DNA of 64,000 bases. Origin: Verrucomicrobiota bacterium (GTDB lineage: Bacteria; Verrucomicrobiota; Verrucomicrobiia; Limisphaerales; PALSA-1396). The stretch lies in NCBI GenBank assembly GCA_016200005.1, contig JACQFP010000026.1, positions 124,001 to 188,000 of the forward strand, given 5' to 3'. The stretch's first letter is position 1. Each line of letters begins with the position of its first letter. The position numbers and the translations under genes were made by a program. Shown here in pieces: positions 25,025 through 34,822 of the stretch. Below the pieces are notes generated by a model. That model saw nothing but the letters and a program-made list of their open reading frames with translations, did not search any database and was not told the origin of the DNA.

Positions 25025-26593
25025 ATGAAGAACAGGTCAGTGGAAAACATTTCCCGCAGATCGGTCTTCTTCACCTTTGCTTGCTGGTTTGCTTTCCAGG
25101 TTTTCTCAGCGGAGCCGCCGCCCGCTCAACCCGACGAAACGCTCGCTTCACTTCAACAACGCATCTCCAATCACATTTCCCAGGCGCGCTTTGCCGCCGC
25201 TTCTTGGGGGGTGAAGGTTGTATCGTTGGACAGCGGCAAAACCATTTTCGAGCACAACGCTGAAAAATATTTCAGCCCAGCGTCCAACACCAAACTCTAC
25301 ACCGTGGCGCTCGCGCTCGACCGCTTGAGAGGAGATTATCGCATCAAAACTTCCCTCTATGCGGTGTCGAAGCCTAACCGCCGGGGAACTTTGCGTGACG
25401 ATCTGATCATCTATGGTCGCGGCGACCCGACAATCAACGCGCGTTTGAACGGCGGCGACATTTTCAGGGCGCTCGACCCCTTGGTTGCCGCCCTGACGAA
25501 CGCCGGTGTCAAACGCATCAAAGGCGATCTCATTGGCGATGAAAGTTATTTCCACGGCCCGCCGTTCGGTTCGGGCTGGGTTTGGGACGACGCTCAATTC
25601 TTTTCCGGCGCAGAACTCTCAGCGCTAACAATCAACGACAATGTCCTCCAACTCTCTGTCAAACCCGGCCAACGTGTCGGCGCGCCCTGCCAGCTCGCCC
25701 TGACGCCGGCGAGCCTGTTCGTCATCTTGAGCAATCGAACGCAAACCATTGCCCAGGGTCTCAAGCGCAACATCACTCTCTACCGCCCGCCCGGCCGCAA
25801 CCTGACCTACGTCTCCGGCCAAATGCCCATCGATGACGCGGACTACACTGAGCATGTCACCGTTCACAATCCAGCGGGTTTGTTCGTCGCTTTTTTCAAA
25901 GAAGCCCTGACGCGGCACGGCATCAAAGTCAGTGGCCGACCGCGCGCGATGAATTGGTTGGACCGGCAGGCCGCACCCGTTGACGTGAGTAATTGGGTGG
26001 AACTGGGTTCGGTGCAATCGCCGCCCCTGCGTGACATCGTGCGCGAAATCCAAAAGCCGTCGCAAAATCTCTACGCTGACTTGCTGCTCGCGCACGTTGG
26101 CGTGCATTCACCGATCACCAACGCGACGCCCGACCAGACTTCCGAAGGAGCGGGCATCGCAGCGCTTGGAGCCTTTCTCGCGGAGGCAGGTATCCGGCAA
26201 GGCGACGTCCAATTCGAGGAAGGCTCGGGATTGTCCCGCAACAATTTGACCACGCCCAATGCCACGGTCGCGCTGCTTCAATTCATGAGCCGCCACAAGT
26301 GGGCGGACGCTTACCGTGACGCGCTGCCGATAGCGGGTATTGACGGAACGTTGCTCAATCGCATGAAGGGTACTCCAGCGACCGGCAACGTCGGCGCCAA
26401 GACCGGGACATTACGGTGGGCCAATTCTCTGTCTGGCTTCGTCACCACCGCTGCCGGCGAACGATTGATCTTCTCGATCATGCTCAATCGCTATCAGAAT
26501 CCCGACTCCACCCATTCTGCGCGCGACGAAATAGACGCCATTGCCATAATTCTTGCTGGATTCACCGGTCACAGCGGAAAGCAAAACGAGTAA
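25025..26593 (+). CDS. dacB: PBP4-type D-alanyl-D-alanine carboxypeptidase/endopeptidase
   Basis: A 522-residue secreted penicillin-binding protein of peptidase family S13, acting on periplasmic peptidoglycan stem peptides. Signal peptide VFFTFACWFAFQVFSAE (about 14-30). Catalytic SxxK is SNTK (87-90), SxN is SRN (404-406), KTG is at 459-461. The long insertion between SxxK and SxN is normal for the family. ATG 25025 follows a 214-bp gap with no recognised gene (24811-25024). Confidence 0.92.
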   Translation: MKNRSVENISRRSVFFTFACWFAFQVFSAEPPPAQPDETLASLQQRISNHISQARFAAASWGVKVVSLDSGKTIFEHNAEKYFSPASNTKLYTVALALDRLRGDYRIKTSLYAVSKPNRRGTLRDDLIIYGRGDPTINARLNGGDIFRALDPLVAALTNAGVKRIKGDLIGDESYFHGPPFGSGWVWDDAQFFSGAELSALTINDNVLQLSVKPGQRVGAPCQLALTPASLFVILSNRTQTIAQGLKRNITLYRPPGRNLTYVSGQMPIDDADYTEHVTVHNPAGLFVAFFKEALTRHGIKVSGRPRAMNWLDRQAAPVDVSNWVELGSVQSPPLRDIVREIQKPSQNLYADLLLAHVGVHSPITNATPDQTSEGAGIAALGAFLAEAGIRQGDVQFEEGSGLSRNNLTTPNATVALLQFMSRHKWADAYRDALPIAGIDGTLLNRMKGTPATGNVGAKTGTLRWANSLSGFVTTAAGERLIFSIMLNRYQNPDSTHSARDEIDAIAIILAGFTGHSGKQNE

Positions 26594-26666
26594 TGGTTCC
26601 GCTGGAATTCAGCCACCGCCTGCGTTTTGTTTTGCAACCTCCGGGCTTTCCGATACAGTGCCGCGC

Positions 26667-27071
26667 ATGCCGGAAATTGCCACATTCGTAAATCATGGGG
26701 CCGCATCCATCACGCCGGGCATTGTCGAAAAAGTGCTCCGGGTGCTGCCGCAATGGAAACTGGAATTCACTCAAATTCACGCGCCGCTGTTTCCACACCT
26801 GGTGGATCAACTCGAATTTCTGGCGGACGCCGTGGAGGACACGGCGGATGGGGCTTACAAGGATTTACCTTACCTTGCCCTCGCCCAGGCGGTGTTTGCG
26901 TTGATCTATGCGCACAAAAAAGCCGGCATCATTCCGGACTCGGTGCTGAACCTTGGCCGCGCGGATGACTCGAGCGTGGTGCGGGCGGTGTTGATTCAAA
27001 ACGAGCGTGCCTTTGCGGTTTATGCCGGCGCTCAAGGTGCTGAATGGTCCAAGATCACCAGCCATCCGTAA
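26667..27071 (+). CDS. YkvA/DUF1232-like small protein
   Basis: About 134 residues. The frame is open further upstream but overlaps dacB; ATG 26667 is preferred. The pattern FPHLVDQLEFLADAVEDT, LPYLALAQAVFALIYAHKKAG, IIPDSVLNLGRADDSSVVR resembles DUF1232, in which a conserved LxPxD-like turn precedes a helix. Function of the family is not established. Convergent with the hydrolase gene. Confidence 0.6.
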   Translation: MPEIATFVNHGAASITPGIVEKVLRVLPQWKLEFTQIHAPLFPHLVDQLEFLADAVEDTADGAYKDLPYLALAQAVFALIYAHKKAGIIPDSVLNLGRADDSSVVRAVLIQNERAFAVYAGAQGAEWSKITSHP

Positions 27072-27124
27072 TCCGTCGCTGGCCCACGCCTTCGGAAGAA
27101 CTTCATGTCGTTGCTCAAGGCCTG

Positions 27125-27967
27125 TTACCGCAATGCGGTAAGACAACTGGCGTTTAGAAATTCGCGAAAGGTCCGGTGTTTCGCCAGCACGTCGTTATGT
27201 CCGAGTTCGGTGAAAAGAAAGATGAGTTTGTTCTTCTCCAATTCCTGTCGCGTCACTTCGTTTTCCTTTCTGGCCAGAAACTCTGTTCGTTTCTGTTGAA
27301 GATCTGTCATCCACTTCTCTGCTTCTTCCTTGGTGCGGCCGTGAGGAGTGTAAATATTGATCAGCCGGCCATGATAAAGGTCTAGCCACGCGACAAACTT
27401 TTCGGTCTGGCCAAAAAGCGCGTCAAACAGCCAGACCTCCTTGACGTGCCCGGTCATTCCGCCTTGCGCCAAAATGAAAGAGATGACCCGGTACCCGCCG
27501 CTGTGGCCGGAGAGAATCACATTGCCGATTTCTTTGGTCTTCAACTTCCGTTTTTGATGCAGCGCGTCCATCAGTTCCTCCATGAACCGCTTGAACCCGT
27601 CCACGTCTTCCAGCTTGCCGCCGAATGAATCGCAGGCATCAAACGGGCCTTGCGGCACAACGAGAATGGCGTTGCGTCCGCTTTCAATGAATTGTTCGAT
27701 GAGTTGATACTGGTTGAAAACAATCTCGATGTAGTTTCGCCAGCCGTGAAAGTGAACGACAAAATCAGTTTTGCCGCTTTCGCGAAAACCCGTGGGAATG
27801 AAAATGGCAACGCTGCTGTCCGAATAATGTTTGTCCGCCGGGTAGAATCGATCTTTGTATTGGTGTCCTTCAGCGCGTTGGGGATGCGGAAAGGGAGCGG
27901 AGGCCAGTTGCGTGACAATCAACTCGCCGTAACTTGCGTAGTGTACGCGAAGGGTTTCAGCGCGCAT
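27125..27967 (-). CDS. Alpha/beta-hydrolase-like protein
   Basis: A 280-residue protein with an oxyanion-region VVHFHGWRN, a predicted nucleophile elbow GHSGGYR (Ser near 155), an acidic residue in LFDALFG and a late His in ELGHND, giving a plausible Ser-Asp-His triad. No signal peptide. Substrate unknown; esterase is a guess from fold. No obvious operon partner. Confidence 0.65.
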   Translation of the reverse strand: MRAETLRVHYASYGELIVTQLASAPFPHPQRAEGHQYKDRFYPADKHYSDSSVAIFIPTGFRESGKTDFVVHFHGWRNYIEIVFNQYQLIEQFIESGRNAILVVPQGPFDACDSFGGKLEDVDGFKRFMEELMDALHQKRKLKTKEIGNVILSGHSGGYRVISFILAQGGMTGHVKEVWLFDALFGQTEKFVAWLDLYHGRLINIYTPHGRTKEEAEKWMTDLQQKRTEFLARKENEVTRQELEKNKLIFLFTELGHNDVLAKHRTFREFLNASCLTALR

Positions 27968-28027
27968 CAGGCAACATTCAATAAACCAATTAGGAGCAAT
28001 GTTTGCGGCAATCCGTCCATGCCCGGC

Positions 28028-29224
28028 TTATTTAATCGCCAAAAACTTCACACAAACGGGCGCGCCTACTTCAACGCTTTGTCCCGTTGGCGTCAATCGG
28101 CCGGTCTTGGCGTTGATGCGGAACACAACCACGTTGTCCGAATCCTGGTTGGCCGCCAGCAAAAACGCACCGGTCGGGTCGATGCCAAAGTTGCGAGGAA
28201 TCTTGCCCTGCGTCGGTTGGTTTTCAATCAAAGCGAGCTTGCCGGTCTTCTCGTCAAGGGTGAAGACGGCGATGCTGTCGTGGCCGCGGTTTGAGCCGTA
28301 GAGGAATTTTCCCGAAGGATGTACCTGGACTTCCGCGGTGCTGAACTCCGGTCGCACGGCCACGCCGTCGGGCAAAGTCGAGATGGTTTGGAATTCTTTC
28401 AATGCGCCGCGTCGCGCATCGAGGTTGAAAGCAGTCACGGTGCACTGCATTTCGTTGATCACATAGGCGAAGCGTTGGTTGGGATGAATGGCGAAATGAC
28501 GTGGCCCGGCGCCGGGGTTGACAATCGCGAACGGCGGGTCGTTGGGAACGAGCGTGCCTTTGCCCGCGTCGAATTTATAGACCAGTATCTTGTCGAGTCC
28601 GAGGTCGGCGGCAAAAGCGAAACGGTTCGCGGCATCGAGATTGATGGAGTGCGCGTGCGGTTCTTTCTGACGTTGCGGATTGGCGCTTGATCCGGTGTGC
28701 TGAATAAAGGCGGTTGCCTCAGCCAGTTTCCCATCGGACTCGATGCGCAGCACCGCCACGCTGCCGCCGCTGTAATTGGCCACGAGAACATTCTTGCCAG
28801 TTTTGTCCACGACGAGATGGCAAGGACCGGCACCACCGGAAGCTTTTTGATTCAACAACGTCAACCTGCCAGTGGCGGTATCAATGGCAAATGCGCTCAC
28901 CGCACCGGTTTTCTTGCCGCCAAAATTCTCCATCTCGCCGACCGCGTAAAGGAATCGGTGGCTGGGATGAAGGGCGAGAAAGCTTGGATTGGTTGTCTCC
29001 ACCGCCAATTCTGGATCGGAGAGTTTGCCGGTGACAAGGTCGAGTCGAGAAACATAGATGCCCTTGCTCTTCGCGTTTGAGTACGTACCGAAGTAAACGA
29101 GAACGGCCGCAACGTCTCGACTGGCGGCAGGTTTGGGGGTTTGGGCAACGACTGTCGCAAGACCAAGGAGAAACGAAACGAGGCAGCACATGCCGAGGGC
29201 ACGAGAGCAGGTTGGTGTTTTCAT
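28028..29224 (-). CDS. Secreted lactonase-family seven-bladed beta-propeller
   Basis: About 398 residues. ATG 29224 is preferred to the upstream in-frame ATG because a signal peptide (SRALGMCCLVSFLLGLATVVAQ) follows directly. The pattern YFGTYSNAKSKGIYVSRLD, PSFLALHPSHRFLYAVGE, GAGPCHLVVDKTGKNVLVANY, EPHAHSINLD, GAGPRHFAIHPNQRFAYV and NFGIDPTGAFLLAANQDSD is that of the 6-phosphogluconolactonase/carboxy-cis,cis-muconate cyclase family (YbhE/Pgl type). With a signal peptide it probably acts on a sugar or aromatic lactone outside the cytoplasm rather than in the pentose phosphate pathway. Confidence 0.85.
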   Translation of the reverse strand: MKTPTCSRALGMCCLVSFLLGLATVVAQTPKPAASRDVAAVLVYFGTYSNAKSKGIYVSRLDLVTGKLSDPELAVETTNPSFLALHPSHRFLYAVGEMENFGGKKTGAVSAFAIDTATGRLTLLNQKASGGAGPCHLVVDKTGKNVLVANYSGGSVAVLRIESDGKLAEATAFIQHTGSSANPQRQKEPHAHSINLDAANRFAFAADLGLDKILVYKFDAGKGTLVPNDPPFAIVNPGAGPRHFAIHPNQRFAYVINEMQCTVTAFNLDARRGALKEFQTISTLPDGVAVRPEFSTAEVQVHPSGKFLYGSNRGHDSIAVFTLDEKTGKLALIENQPTQGKIPRNFGIDPTGAFLLAANQDSDNVVVFRINAKTGRLTPTGQSVEVGAPVCVKFLAIK

Positions 29225-29527
29225 AGTGCAAGATGGTGGCTTCATTGCGGACGTTTATAGCTGACTTCCATTTCCTTTGCACTAATTGAATCGGGCACAA
29301 ATGCCGTCCCGAACACCAGTGATCTCGATTATTCGTGATCCCCGTAGTCCAACCTTCGCTCTCTCCGTGCGCGGTGTTTAGTGAATGTCGCGGGTTGGTG
29401 CCCCGGTAAATCCCTTGGGGCCGTTTCAGCAAACCTACCAATAGTATTTGTTGGGTGATGCGATAATCTTGTCGCGGATGTTTAGTCACCACCGATCATG
29501 ATGAATCTCTTACTTTGTTTGACCCGC

Positions 29528-30511
29528 ATGAAAATGAAAACTCCGCCCCGCCCACTCCACAGGCTGTTGCTCATCGCCATTCACGCTTTGCTTTGCGCGG
29601 CGACCACCTCGTACGCAGCCGACCGGGTGGTCGCTTGGGGCGACATGAATTACGATGTTGCGCTTGATCCCTCCCGGCCCAAGGAAAGGGTGGTGGCCGG
29701 GATTGCCGCTGGCAGCTTTCACAGCTTGGTGTTGGAAAGCGACGGGGCCGTGACCGCTTGGGGCGATGATCGTTTTGGTCAGACCACTGTCCCTGACGAA
29801 CTGGATCGAACCCCGGTGGTGGAAATCGCTGCCGGCAATGTCCACAGTCTGGCGTTGCTGTGGAATGGAACTGTCGTCGCCTGGGGTCCCTCCGCCGGCC
29901 ACTATGGGGACTACGGTCAGAGCACTGTTCCCGCAGGATTGAAGCAAATTGTGACAGTCGCTGCCGGTGCGATTCACAGTCTCGCATTGAAGCGCAATGG
30001 CACGGTCGTGGCTTGGGGTGGAAACTGGAACGGCCAGTGCAATGTTCCTCCGGGACTGAATAAAGTAGTTTCGATTGCCGGCGGAATGTATCACAGCCTG
30101 GCTCTCAAAGAAGACGGCACTGTCGTCGCTTGGGGCGAAAACAAGTGGGGTCAATCAACCGTGCCAGAAGGATTGGACGATGTGGTGGCGATTGCCGCGG
30201 GCGGGAATCATAGTCTGGCGTTGAGAAGCGACGGCACGGTGGTCTCGTGGGGCACCTACGGACTCGCCCAGTTCAGCGTTCCAGCGGGATTAAACCAGAT
30301 CGTGGCGATTGCCACTGGGGACTATCACAGTCTGGCGCTTTTGAGCGACGGCACATTGGTCGCCTGGGGCTTCAATACCTCAGGTCAATGCAACATTCCG
30401 CCGGGCCTCGCAAACGTGGCGGCCATCGCAGCGCGGGGAAGTCACAACATGATTCTGGTAAACGAACGCAGCCCTCAGCCGTCCCCTTCTCACCCGCGAC
30501 ACTTGAACTGA
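29528..30511 (+). CDS. Secreted RCC1-repeat beta-propeller protein
   Basis: About 327 residues. ATG 29528 gives a textbook signal peptide (KMKTPPRPLHRLLLIAIHAL, then SYAAD). The mature protein is about seven repeats of VVAWGxNxxGQxxVPxGLxxVVxIAAGxxHSLALxxDGT, the bacterial RCC1/BNR type predicted to fold as one propeller. It lacks a transmembrane anchor or sorting tail. Role unknown; such proteins may bind partners at the surface. The repeats are very alike, so recent internal duplication is probable. Confidence 0.8.
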   Translation: MKMKTPPRPLHRLLLIAIHALLCAATTSYAADRVVAWGDMNYDVALDPSRPKERVVAGIAAGSFHSLVLESDGAVTAWGDDRFGQTTVPDELDRTPVVEIAAGNVHSLALLWNGTVVAWGPSAGHYGDYGQSTVPAGLKQIVTVAAGAIHSLALKRNGTVVAWGGNWNGQCNVPPGLNKVVSIAGGMYHSLALKEDGTVVAWGENKWGQSTVPEGLDDVVAIAAGGNHSLALRSDGTVVSWGTYGLAQFSVPAGLNQIVAIATGDYHSLALLSDGTLVAWGFNTSGQCNIPPGLANVAAIAARGSHNMILVNERSPQPSPSHPRHLN

Positions 30512-30554
30512 TTCCAACGGGGCTTCCGAAAACTCACTTCGGTGAAGGTGTGGT

Positions 30555-30797
30555 TCACGTGGCGCCATCCCCGTTGTTGCCGATGGCTTCAACCGGACAA
30601 CCTTCCATGGCTTCCTTGCAAAGCGCTTCCTCTTCCGGCGTGGTGGGTTGCTTGTAAACGTACGAGTAACCGCCATCGTCGCTGCGGGTAAAATTGTCCG
30701 GCGCCGTTTCGCGACACAGGTCGCAGTCGATGCATTGGTTATCGACAAAATACCTGCCCGCCACGTTGTCAGAATATTTGTTTGCGATGTCCGCCAT
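30555..30797 (-). CDS. Single [4Fe-4S] ferredoxin
   Basis: 80 residues. Cluster ligands C22, C25, C28 (QCIDCDLCRE) and C67 in GCPVEAIG: the one-cluster ferredoxin pattern, with no second cluster (though another Cys is at 60). Start at MADIANKY; the frame is open a further 18 codons but with unlikely content. A soluble low-potential electron carrier; partner not identified. It is convergent with the RCC1 gene and divergent from pyk. Confidence 0.88.
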   Translation of the reverse strand: MADIANKYSDNVAGRYFVDNQCIDCDLCRETAPDNFTRSDDGGYSYVYKQPTTPEEEALCKEAMEGCPVEAIGNNGDGAT

Positions 30798-30951
30798 AAA
30801 GTTGCTCGTTGAGCGCGCTGCAATATAGCGACCGGCCAAAATGAATATCAAGTCTCATTTGGCGAATTCATTTTCACTGTTGCGCAGTCGGGTCTGAATA
30901 ATCGCTTTTAATGTCGCGTAGCTGCATTATGCTCGCGGCGGGAATCGACTC

Positions 30952-32358
<1,407 letters not shown>

Positions 32359-32436
32359 AGGAACGAGACGGCCATTACGCCGCGCGCTTCTGCGCAATGT
32401 CACTTCAGCGGCCGAGGCAAAGCAGGCGAACCCGGC

Positions 32437-32935
32437 AACGAGCTTCTCGACCCGTTCTGGAAACTTCCCAAACAGCTTGAGCCGTCTGCGAGCCAGTTGC
32501 GCAAATCTTTGAACTGGTATGCCAAGTTTCTGGAAAGTTGCCAGAAGCTCCCGAAGCCGCTCCACAACTTTTTGAAACGGTGCAGAACTTTATGGAGCCG
32601 TCTCCCGACTTTCTGAAAATGTTCCAGGAGTTTCTGAATCGGCTCAGCAACACCTGAAACGGTTCCAGAACCTTGTGAACCGGTTTCGCAAGCTCCTGAA
32701 ACAGCTTCCCAAGACTATGGAGCAGTCCGCGATCTCGTGGAATCGTTTTAGAACCTCCTGAATCGGCTCCAGCACCTCAGGGATCGGTTTCCCACGTCCT
32801 GAAACCATTCCAGAAACTCCTAAATCGGTTTCACAACCTCTTGAAACGGTTCCAGAAGCCCATGAATCCGCTTCAGAAAGCCACTAAACCGTCTCCAAAC
32901 GTCATGGAATCTCTCCACTAACTCCTTGTAAATGA
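32437..32935. repeat. Degenerate 21-bp minisatellite, about 20+ units
   Basis: Around 500 bp of 20-22-bp units resembling CTCCTGAAACGGTTCCAGAA, varying at many positions; period 21 in most. One unit is seven codons. On the plus strand the unit reads like LLKRFQ-x and on the minus strand like LEPFQEV, both heptad-like, but stops break both frames. It fills most of the 749-bp gap 32359-33107. No promoter or terminator was identified inside it. Confidence 0.8.
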
Positions 32936-33107
32936 GCCGGTTTAGCCCGGTTTCCAATGCAAATTCCCGGAAAGCGTCAATCGGGTAGATTCCAGCCTTT
33001 ACCGAAAAAACTCATGATTTTGGAAGATTTTTTGAAAGATTGACCCCCCTTCCCCCGTATTGCCAGGCGAGCAGTATCACAATCAAAACCAAAAATAATA
33101 TAAACCT

Positions 33108-33800
33108 ATGATCAAACTTCCTTGGTTCCCTCCCGACGAGCCTGGCCAAATAATCTGGCTGACCAATTACCGGGGCAAAATCCCCACGCACGGGCCGACC
33201 TGTGGCCTGGACGCTGGCGAACTGTCCGATACGGACCAAGACCTCGAACTCTACATCTGGGTGCTCCAGACCTGGCATCCGGCCATCAAGCAGGACCTCC
33301 AGGAGGCCACTGCCTTCAAACGCATCGTCGGCAACGGAACGGGCACCGACAACGTGGTCGTGCCCGATGCCAGCAGCTTCTCGCCGCCCGGCATGCGCCC
33401 GCCCGGAGTGCTCACCCGTCTCTTCAATCAAATTGCGCGCATGAAAAAGAACGCCGGTTACACCGAAGCCATCGGGCAAGACTTGAAAATCATCGGCGCG
33501 GAGGACACCAGCGTGCATCCCGTCCCCGAATTCAAACCCGTCGTGGGGCAGGGCGATGTCTGCCAGTGCGTGCACATCACCTTCACCAAATTCGGCCATC
33601 AAGGTATTCATATTGAGAGCCGGCGCAATAATGGGGCGTGGGAATTCCTGGGCATCGACACCGAGGCACCCTACGACGACGAGCGCGCGTTGCTCGTGGC
33701 CACCACCGCCGAGACGCGCGAATACCGGATGCGCTACTGGGACAAAGGCAGCCCCAATGGCGACTGGAGTCCGGTCCAAAGAGTCATCGTCGGCCCGTAG
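33108..33800 (+). CDS. Uncharacterised 230-residue protein next to the minisatellite
   Basis: Soluble-looking protein, no signal peptide: IKLPWFPPDEPGQIIWLTNYRGK, FSPPGMRPPGVLTRLFNQIARMKKN, IGAEDTS, then a C-terminal half resembling a beta-sandwich (DVCQCVHITFTKFGHQG, WEFLGIDTEAPYDDER, YRMRYWDKGSPNGDWSPVQR), like fibronectin type III-like proteins. Recurrent in Verrucomicrobia as far as I can recall, without known function. The long minus-strand frame over the same interval is its shadow. Confidence 0.55.
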   Translation: MIKLPWFPPDEPGQIIWLTNYRGKIPTHGPTCGLDAGELSDTDQDLELYIWVLQTWHPAIKQDLQEATAFKRIVGNGTGTDNVVVPDASSFSPPGMRPPGVLTRLFNQIARMKKNAGYTEAIGQDLKIIGAEDTSVHPVPEFKPVVGQGDVCQCVHITFTKFGHQGIHIESRRNNGAWEFLGIDTEAPYDDERALLVATTAETREYRMRYWDKGSPNGDWSPVQRVIVGP

Positions 33801-33809
33801 CGCATGAGG

Positions 33810-33885
33810 CAGGGCGGGCAGTCCGCTGTCCGCCCTGCCAAAGCTTGAAACAGCCGACGGCGCGCACGGGAGTGGCGCGCCCTAC
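33810..33885. repeat. GGGCGGGCAGTCC..GCGCGCCCTAC repeat, intergenic copy
   Basis: CAGGGCGGGCAGTCCGCTGT, CCGCCCTGCC, then GCCGACGGCGCGCACGGG, AGTGGCGCGCCCTAC. Both halves form hairpins. A second copy lies inside the methylase remnant (34848-34920), and a decayed third at about 34372-34420. Confidence 0.8.
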
Positions 33886-33898
33886 GCACAACAAGAAT

Positions 33899-34213
33899 GT
33901 GAAACAGAATCTGACCTTCGCCACACGACTCGAAGTCAACTGCATCAGCAGAAGCGACCGACCCGACCTGCATGAGCGCATCAAAGCCATCGGTGGCGGT
34001 TTTCCCGGACACTTATGGGTGCATCTGCAGGAACTGGCCATCCGCTGGATCGAAGACGGCACGTTCGAATACTACGTGGAAAAAGGCGGGGATGCGGTTT
34101 ATCTCATCGTGGCGGTCAGCCAGGAGGGTCAAAAATACCTTAAGATGCCAGACGACGGAGAGGAACCGAACCACCTGTTGCGCCTGCCAGATTGTCCAAG
34201 ATCGCGTCCGTAG
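33899..34213 (+). CDS. DUF3892-like protein, upstream copy with degraded start
   Basis: Frame from GTG 33899 gives about 104 residues ending LRLPDCPRSRP. The body (FATRLEVNCISRSDRP, IKAIGGGFPGHLWVH, ELAIRWIEDGTFEYYVEKGG, GQKYLKMPDDGEEPNHLLRL) is about 65% identical to the next gene (34466-34750). Where that gene has ATG-GCA-ACG, this one has TTC-GCC-ACA, so the original start is gone. Use of GTG 33899 without a clear Shine-Dalgarno is uncertain. It may be a dying copy. Confidence 0.55.
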   Translation: MKQNLTFATRLEVNCISRSDRPDLHERIKAIGGGFPGHLWVHLQELAIRWIEDGTFEYYVEKGGDAVYLIVAVSQEGQKYLKMPDDGEEPNHLLRLPDCPRSRP

Positions 34214-34264
34214 GAACAGGGTGATAATCCAGCACCGCCGCCGCCGTTACAAAGCAAACTCGCA

Positions 34265-34293
34265 GCGGCCTTCGGAAACGCAGGCCGCTTTTT
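34265..34293 (+). terminator. Intrinsic terminator after the first DUF3892 copy
   Basis: GCGGCCT, 10-nt loop, AGGCCGC, then five T. The second copy keeps AGGCCGC and the T-run near 34759-34771 but has lost the left arm. Confidence 0.7.
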
Positions 34294-34311
34294 GGTGCCA
34301 GGAAACCTCCA

Positions 34312-34340
34312 TTGACCTGTGAACGGCCATTTTCTATTGT
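34312..34340 (+). promoter_or_regulatory. Sigma70-like promoter, duplicated (upstream, probably orphan copy)
   Basis: TTGACC, 17-nt spacer, TATTGT. It sits 29 nt upstream of a vestigial copy of the methylase 5' end (ATAGGGAAAAAAGC where the active one has ATGGCGAAGAAAAC). The matching hexamers and spacing in the downstream copy (34788-34816) support both. Confidence 0.6.
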
Positions 34341-34465
34341 TCGAATATAGGGAAAAAAGCTTCCGGGAGAGCGTGCAGTCTCTGCCCGCCGCCACGCATC
34401 ACAGATGACGGGCGTCCTGCCGCGAAACTGGACGAGATGGAATTCGCACAAACGAAGGAAGAGCT

Positions 34466-34750
34466 ATGGCAACGCGAGTCGAAGTTAACTGCATTAACAG
34501 AACCGACAGGCATGACCCGTATGAGCGCATCAACGCCATCGGTGGCGGTTTTCCCGGACACCAATGGACGCATCCGCACGAACTGGCCATCCGCTGGATC
34601 GAAGACGGCACGTTCGAGTACTACATGGAAAAAGGCATGTATGAGTTTCGTCTCATCGTGGCGATCAGCCATTACGGTCACAAATACCTCAAGACCAGCG
34701 CCGACGGAGACCAGCCGGACAACCTCTTGAGCCTGCCAGAGTGCCCGTGA
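34466..34750 (+). CDS. DUF3892-like protein, downstream copy
   Basis: 94 residues: ATRVEVNCINRTDRHDPYERI, AIGGGFPGHQWTH, ELAIRWIEDGTFEYYMEKG, HKYLKTSADGDQPDNLLSL. The DUF3892-like core is a compact alpha/beta domain of unknown function. A good Shine-Dalgarno (AAGGAAG, 34454-34460) precedes ATG 34466. Arisen from a tandem duplication with 33899-34213. Located next to methylases; small DUF3892 genes are found in mobile and defence regions, so a role there is possible. Confidence 0.75.
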   Translation: MATRVEVNCINRTDRHDPYERINAIGGGFPGHQWTHPHELAIRWIEDGTFEYYMEKGMYEFRLIVAISHYGHKYLKTSADGDQPDNLLSLPECP

Positions 34751-34787
34751 TTGCATTGAGGCCGCTTTTTTTGCGCTGAAAGCTGCG

Positions 34788-34816
34788 TTGACCCGTGCAC
34801 AACCGTTTTCTATTGT
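34788..34816 (+). promoter_or_regulatory. Sigma70-like promoter, predicted leaderless start for the methylase remnant
   Basis: TTGACC, 17-nt spacer, TATTGT ending 34816, and the next gene's ATG at 34823. A start about 7 nt after the -10 would fall on or beside the ATG, implying a leaderless mRNA. No Shine-Dalgarno is visible. A diverged copy of this module lies at 34312-34340. Confidence 0.65.
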
Positions 34817-34822
34817 CCATTC

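Noticed and set aside
32437-32935. CRISPR array
   Set aside because: Units are 21 bp and degenerate, without conserved repeats separated by unique spacers.
33012-33779. Long minus-strand frame (255 codons) over the 230-residue gene
   Set aside because: Shadow of the plus-strand protein, whose sequence has recognisable segments; the minus frame has none.
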